NCBI GenBank assembly: GCA_945862035.1
Contig: CAMAXB010000089.1
Coordinates: forward strand, 1-10,418
Length of the DNA: 10,418 nt
Direction of reading: 5' to 3'
Source of the DNA: Opitutus sp. GAS368
Lineage (GTDB): Bacteria; Verrucomicrobiota; Verrucomicrobiia; Opitutales; Opitutaceae
A model generated the notes under the pieces. It did not search any database, had not been told where the DNA came from, and worked only from the letters and a program-made list of their open reading frames with translations. Position numbers and translations under genes: made by a program. Positions 6,474 through 10,418 of the stretch are shown here, piece after piece; position 1 is the first letter of the stretch, and each line of letters opens with the position of its first letter.

Positions 6474-7007
6474 TCAGGCCTCGAGTTCGGAGACATCCTT
6501 GCCGCCGGCCTTCTCGAGCAGGGCCTTGGTGGCGGTCAGGTTGAATTTAGGGTCGCGGGCATCGATCACGATCAGGAACTTGTCGTCGAGGCCGCGCATG
6601 ATCTGGTCACTCTTCAGCACCGGGTGGTAGTGCATCGGGAGGCCATTCAGGAACAGCATGCCGCCGATGGTGGCAAAGGCGGTGAAGAGAATCGTCAGCT
6701 CGTAGGCCACCGGGAAGGCGAACATCGGGCTGAAGTAGGGTTTGCCGCCGACCACCAGGGGGTAGTCGACCGCGCCGGTCCACCAGATCAACGACATGCC
6801 GGTGGTGAAGCCGATCACGCCGCCCACGAAGGAGAAGCGCGGCACCTTGGAGCGGCCGAGGCCCATGGCCTTGTCGAGGCCGTGGATCGGGAAGGGCGTG
6901 ATGCAGTCCCAGGACTTGTAGCCGGCGTCGCGAACCTGTTCCGCGGCGTGGTAAACGTCCGGAACGGTGTCAAAGGTGGCGATCAGGCCGTGTGGTTGGG
7001 CGGGCAT
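6474..7007 (-). CDS. actD: Alternative Complex III subunit ActD (DUF3341)
   Basis: Membrane subunit of ACIII, 177 residues, of the DUF3341 family. It opens with the soluble GLIATFDTVPDVYHAAEQVRDAGY segment (7-30), a ferredoxin-like fold start, followed by CITPFPIHGLDKAMGL (35-50). Two transmembrane helices follow (about 59-79 and 97-121), then a C-terminal soluble part with the FLIVIDARDPKF strand (144-155). No cofactor-binding motif is seen, and in known complexes ActD has none. The gene begins 18 nt after actC without an obvious Shine-Dalgarno and ends 3 nt before actE. Length and layout are normal for the subunit. Confidence 0.93.
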   Translation of the reverse strand: MPAQPHGLIATFDTVPDVYHAAEQVRDAGYKSWDCITPFPIHGLDKAMGLGRSKVPRFSFVGGVIGFTTGMSLIWWTGAVDYPLVVGGKPYFSPMFAFPVAYELTILFTAFATIGGMLFLNGLPMHYHPVLKSDQIMRGLDDKFLIVIDARDPKFNLTATKALLEKAGGKDVSELEA

Positions 7008-7025
7008 GGTCGGAAGGTCGTGGGC

Positions 7026-8453
7026 TTAGGGGTGATCGTGGCCCGCGTGCGGATCTGCCTGCGGGGTGACCGCCTTGAGCTCGGCCATGGGCATGACCGG
7101 GAGGAAGCGGATGAAGAGGAGGAAGAGCACGCTGAAGACGCCAAAGGTGCCGAAGAAGGTGAAGATCTCGACGATCGAGGGGCTGTAGTAGCCCCAGCTC
7201 GACGGCAGGAAGTCGCGGGCGAGCGAGGTGACGATGATCACGAAGCGCTCGAACCACATGCCGACGTTGACGAAGATCGAAAGGACCCAGACGAACCAGA
7301 TGTTCTCGCGGACCTTCTTGAACCAGAAGAACTGCGGCGTGATGACGTTGCAGGAGATCATGATCCAGTACGCCCAGGCGTAGTGGCCGAACGCACGGTT
7401 GATGAAGGCAAAGCCCTCGTACGGATTGGATCCGTACCAGGCGATGAAGAACTCCACGCCGTAGGCGTACCCGACGATCGTGCCGGTCGCCAAAACGATC
7501 TTACACATGCAGTCGATGTGGTACTGCGTGATCAGATCCTCGAGACGGTAGATCGCCCGCAGCGGCAGCATCAGGGTCAGCACCATGCCGAAGCCCGAGA
7601 AGATGGCGCCCGCCACGAAGTACGGCGGGAAGATGGTGGTGTGCCAGCCCGGGAGGAGGGACACGGCGAAGTCGAACGAAACGATGGTGTGCACCGACAA
7701 GACGAGGGGCGTCGAGACGCCGGCCAGGATCAGGTAGGCCATTTCGTAATTGCTCCAGTGGCGGTTCGAGCCGCGCCAGCCGAGGGCGAAGAAGCCGTAG
7801 AGCGCAGAGCGGACCTTGTTGCCCGCGGCGAGGAAGCGGTCGCGCAGGATCGCCAGATCGGGCAGCAGGCCGACGTACCAGAAGAGGACCGAGACCGTGC
7901 CGTAGGTCGAGACCGCGAACACGTCCCACTCGAGGGGCGAACGGAAGTTCTGCCAGATGACGTTCGAGTTCGGGATCGGGAAGAGGTACCAGGCGAACCA
8001 GACGCGACCGACGTGGAACACCGGGAAGATACCGGCGCACACCACGGCGAAGATCGTCATGGCCTCGGCCGCGCGATTGATTGAGGTGCGCCACTTCTGG
8101 CGCAGCAGGCAGAGGATCGCCGAGATGAGGGTACCGGCGTGGCCGATACCGATCCAAAAGACGAAGTTGACGATGTCCCACGCCCAGTTGACCGGGTTGG
8201 CATGGCCCCACACGCCGACGCCGGTGGCGACGAGGTAGGTGATACCGATGACCGTGAAGGACGCGACGAAGCAGGCGAGGATGAAGCAGACCCACCACCA
8301 GGTGGGGGTCTTGCCCTCGATGATCCCGCAGATCTTGTCGGTGATCCAGCCGAAGCTCCGGTTGTTCTCAACGAGCGTCGCCCGCGGAAAGTGGGCCGGG
8401 TTGACCTCCTTGAGAATCGCCGGTGCGGCGACGTGTTCAGATGCGTGGGACAT
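7026..8453 (-). CDS. actC: Alternative Complex III subunit ActC (NrfD/PsrC-type quinol-binding membrane subunit)
   Basis: NrfD/PsrC-family integral membrane protein, 475 residues with about ten helices. In ACIII it provides the quinol oxidation site next to the Fe-S subunit ActB and may take part in proton translocation. Family segments include GHAGTLISAIL (104-114) followed by RQKWRTSINRAAEAMT (118-133), the GIFPVFHVGR segment (141-150), RGSNRHWSNYEMAYL (227-241), LSVHTIVSFDFA (252-263) and NVGMWFERFVIIVTSL (396-411). Charged residues inside helices, such as H105, D177 and E402, are candidates for quinol or proton chemistry by family analogy. The tail is His/Asp-rich (467-474). It overlaps actB by one base (TAATG) and has a good ribosome binding site. 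Confidence 0.96.
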   Translation of the reverse strand: MSHASEHVAAPAILKEVNPAHFPRATLVENNRSFGWITDKICGIIEGKTPTWWWVCFILACFVASFTVIGITYLVATGVGVWGHANPVNWAWDIVNFVFWIGIGHAGTLISAILCLLRQKWRTSINRAAEAMTIFAVVCAGIFPVFHVGRVWFAWYLFPIPNSNVIWQNFRSPLEWDVFAVSTYGTVSVLFWYVGLLPDLAILRDRFLAAGNKVRSALYGFFALGWRGSNRHWSNYEMAYLILAGVSTPLVLSVHTIVSFDFAVSLLPGWHTTIFPPYFVAGAIFSGFGMVLTLMLPLRAIYRLEDLITQYHIDCMCKIVLATGTIVGYAYGVEFFIAWYGSNPYEGFAFINRAFGHYAWAYWIMISCNVITPQFFWFKKVRENIWFVWVLSIFVNVGMWFERFVIIVTSLARDFLPSSWGYYSPSIVEIFTFFGTFGVFSVLFLLFIRFLPVMPMAELKAVTPQADPHAGHDHP

Positions 8454-10418
8454 TAGCTGAGTCCTCCGACGTTCAGGGACGAGACCGCGGTCTTGGCGTG
8501 GCCGTCATGGCCCTCGCCATGGGCGGGATAGTTCTTGGAATTGTACTCCTGGCGGCTGAGCGGCAGGTTTGCGTAGTCCGGCATGGCCGGGTTCGGGTTC
8601 CGGAGCTTGCCGAGGTAGGTCGTGCGCGGGCGGATGTTGAGGTAGCCGAGCAGCGCGTAGTCCTGGTCCTGGGCCTTGATCTTGGAGACGGCGCTGAGCG
8701 GGTCCTTCACGTTGCCGAACACGATCGCATCCACCGGGCAGACCTGCTGGCAGGCGACCTTGATCGTGCCGTCGGGGATTTCGACGTGGTTGGAATCGCG
8801 GGCGGCCGACTTCTGCTTGATCTTGGCCTGCTGGATGCGCTGCACGCAGTAGGTGCACTTCTCCATCACGCCGCGCATGCGGACGCTCACGTCGGGATTC
8901 TTCACCATCTTGACGAGTTCGGGCATGCCGGCCTTGCCCAGCGGCCCGAGGTAGAGCTCGTCGAGGGAGCGCTTGTTCCAGTCGAAGAAATTGAAACGGC
9001 GCACCTTGTAGGGGCAGTTGTTCGCGCAGTAGCGCGTGCCGATGCACCGGTTATAGGCCATCGTATTGAGACCCTCTTCGTCGTGGACGGTCGCATTGAC
9101 CGGGCACACGATTTCGCAGGGTGCCAGCTCGCACTGGGCGCAGGCGATGGGCTGGATCGAGACCTGGGGATCCTCGGGGATCTCCTTGTTGCCGGGGCCG
9201 CCGAAGGCGCCGGCCTCGATCTTGCCGTCGGAGTAGTAGCGATCGAGGCGGATCCAGTGCATCTCACGGCCGCGCATGACCTGGTCCTTGCCGACGATCG
9301 GGATGTTGTTCTCGGCCTGGCACGCGATGATGCAGGCGTTGCAGCCGATGCAGGTGTTCAGATCGATCGACATGCCCCACTGGTGCACGCCGGTCAGATT
9401 CGGGGTCTCGTAGAGGCCGGTGCCGCGAGGCGTGGTGACCGCGATCTCGGCCTTGCGCCGGGCGCGCTCCTCGGGGGAGAGGGCGGTCAGGGCCTCAAGC
9501 GAGTTCGCCTCGCCGAGAATCGGCGGGGAGTGCGACTCGATGCCCATGTGGTTCACGTAGGCGAGGCCGTAGCCCTCGGCCTTGGCGACCTCGTCGAGAT
9601 TGGCTTCGCGCACGAGGTCGCGGCCTTCCATCGACCAGTGCTCCTGCGTGTTGGCGAGGGCGAAGGTCTCCCCCGTGAGGGTGATCTTCGCGCCCGTCGC
9701 AGCATGCAGGCCGCCCGTTGTGCGGAGCGGATAGAAATCATGGCCGACGCCCTTGCCCACCCGGCCCGAAACCGTGCGGCCGTAGCCGAGCGGGAGGACG
9801 AGGGTGTAGTTGGCAAGACCGGGCTGGATGTGGAGCGGACCGCGGACGGTGCGACCGTTGAGGGTCACCTCCGCCATCGGGGCCATTTCCCGGCCCTGGG
9901 AGAAGTTCGCGACTTCCTTGCGGGCGACCTGGATGGCCGAACCGGCGGGATCGATGCCGAGTTCCTTGCCGAGCCGCGGGCTGACGAGGATGGCATTGTC
10001 CCACGAGATCTTGGTGATCGGATCCGGGCATTCCTGCAGCCAGCCATTGTTGGCGTAGCGGCCGCCGTCGACCTTGGCGTCGATCGAGAAGCGAACCTCG
10101 AGATTATCCTTCGAGAGCGCCTGGTAGGAAGGAGCCAGCGCGAAGAGCGGGGCGAGGCCGCTCGCGCTGAACGCGGCGGTCGTCTTGCGGTAGGCGCTGC
10201 CCTCGAGCACGCCGTCGTGGAGGAACTGGCGGAACGTCGTGGCGGCATCGCCGCGGGCGAGGCCCGTGACGGTGTTGTAGACCAGCGTGTAGGGATCGTT
10301 CTCCGTCTCGCCCGCGATGCGGGCGAGCAGTTCGATCTCGGTCAGGCCGTTGAAAAGCGGCAGGATCATCGGCTGGACTGGCACCACGGTGCCGTCGGCC
10401 GTGCGGGCCTCGCCCCAC
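8453..10418 (-). CDS. actB: Alternative Complex III subunit ActB, Fe-S protein (partial, 5' end outside the window)
   Basis: C-terminal 654 residues of ActB, which fuses a molybdopterin-oxidoreductase-like domain (without Mo cofactor in known ACIII) to an Fe-S domain. The reading frame stays open to the window edge, so the start lies beyond 10418. The first ~280 visible residues belong to the Mo-enzyme-like part. Fe-S motifs follow, numbered from the GTG codon at 10387: CIGCNACIIAC (346-356), CAQCELAPCEIVC (416-428), CIGTRYCANNC (448-458), C511/C514 and C546/C550. That makes 15 cysteines, enough for three [4Fe-4S] and one [3Fe-4S] cluster; the Thr in CIGTRYC replaces a fourth ligand, as is usual in this family. 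It passes electrons from quinol at ActC to the heme subunits. actA should lie upstream, outside the window. Confidence 0.96.
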   Translation of the reverse strand, partial: WGEARTADGTVVPVQPMILPLFNGLTEIELLARIAGETENDPYTLVYNTVTGLARGDAATTFRQFLHDGVLEGSAYRKTTAAFSASGLAPLFALAPSYQALSKDNLEVRFSIDAKVDGGRYANNGWLQECPDPITKISWDNAILVSPRLGKELGIDPAGSAIQVARKEVANFSQGREMAPMAEVTLNGRTVRGPLHIQPGLANYTLVLPLGYGRTVSGRVGKGVGHDFYPLRTTGGLHAATGAKITLTGETFALANTQEHWSMEGRDLVREANLDEVAKAEGYGLAYVNHMGIESHSPPILGEANSLEALTALSPEERARRKAEIAVTTPRGTGLYETPNLTGVHQWGMSIDLNTCIGCNACIIACQAENNIPIVGKDQVMRGREMHWIRLDRYYSDGKIEAGAFGGPGNKEIPEDPQVSIQPIACAQCELAPCEIVCPVNATVHDEEGLNTMAYNRCIGTRYCANNCPYKVRRFNFFDWNKRSLDELYLGPLGKAGMPELVKMVKNPDVSVRMRGVMEKCTYCVQRIQQAKIKQKSAARDSNHVEIPDGTIKVACQQVCPVDAIVFGNVKDPLSAVSKIKAQDQDYALLGYLNIRPRTTYLGKLRNPNPAMPDYANLPLSRQEYNSKNYPAHGEGHDGHAKTAVSSLNVGGLS
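8463..8467 (-). promoter_or_regulatory. Ribosome binding site for actC
   Basis: GGAGG on the minus strand lies 9 nt before the actC ATG (8453-8451), within the last codons of actB. It confirms the start that overlaps the actB stop by one base. Confidence 0.65.

Noticed and set aside
5832..8084. A 750-codon open frame on the plus strand, antisense to actC-actF
   Set aside because: It is opposite well-recognised genes, rich in E/D/G/R/H as expected from the complement of hydrophobic GC-rich coding DNA, and shows no family motif.

Overview
The window looks like a high-GC Gram-negative bacterial chromosome, most likely Verrucomicrobiota and probably Opitutaceae-like. The reasons are the type of respiratory operon, a heptose epimerase that implies an LPS outer membrane, and short degenerate tandem repeats in the intergenic DNA. 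The taxonomic call is inference from gene content and style; no marker gene is present.

Left part (1-1410): a repeat-built leader with 7-nt periodicity in four blocks (1-182), then hldD on the + strand (183-1181), which makes the ADP-heptose used in the LPS inner core. Between hldD and the convergent operon lie a 9-nt-period repeat (about 1252-1323) and a strong rho-independent terminator (1353-1387) that serves the minus-strand operon.

Right part (1411-10418, all on the minus strand, read from right to left): one tightly packed respiratory operon. It enters the window inside actB (Fe-S subunit, 5' end cut off) and continues actC (NrfD-type quinol subunit), actD (DUF3341), actE (monoheme cytochrome c) and actF (second NrfD-like subunit). 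These are subunits of Alternative Complex III, the bc1-independent quinol:cytochrome c oxidoreductase. Then come a small one-helix protein, a CcoN-family protein, a CcoO-family monoheme protein and a membrane-anchored monoheme cytochrome c. Adjacent genes overlap by 1-8 nt or are 3-37 nt apart, so the set is probably made together.

The most unusual point is the CcoN-family protein. It is full length and clearly homologous to cbb3 oxidase subunit I, but five of the six metal-binding histidines are replaced: low-spin heme His to Ala and Gln, high-spin heme His to Gln, and the CuB His-His pair to Ala-Ala. The cross-link tyrosine and the conserved proton-channel glutamate are also replaced. Only one CuB histidine (H223) remains. 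Its CcoO partner keeps CxxCH but has Lys in place of the usual axial Met, and the third subunit has one heme where CcoP has two. This looks like an oxidase-derived module that cannot reduce oxygen but is kept as part of the ACIII operon, perhaps as a scaffold and electron conduit to an oxidase encoded elsewhere. Quinol would be oxidised at ActC/ActF, electrons would pass through the ActB Fe-S clusters and upstream ActA hemes to ActE, and then to the CcoO-like and terminal cytochrome c domains.
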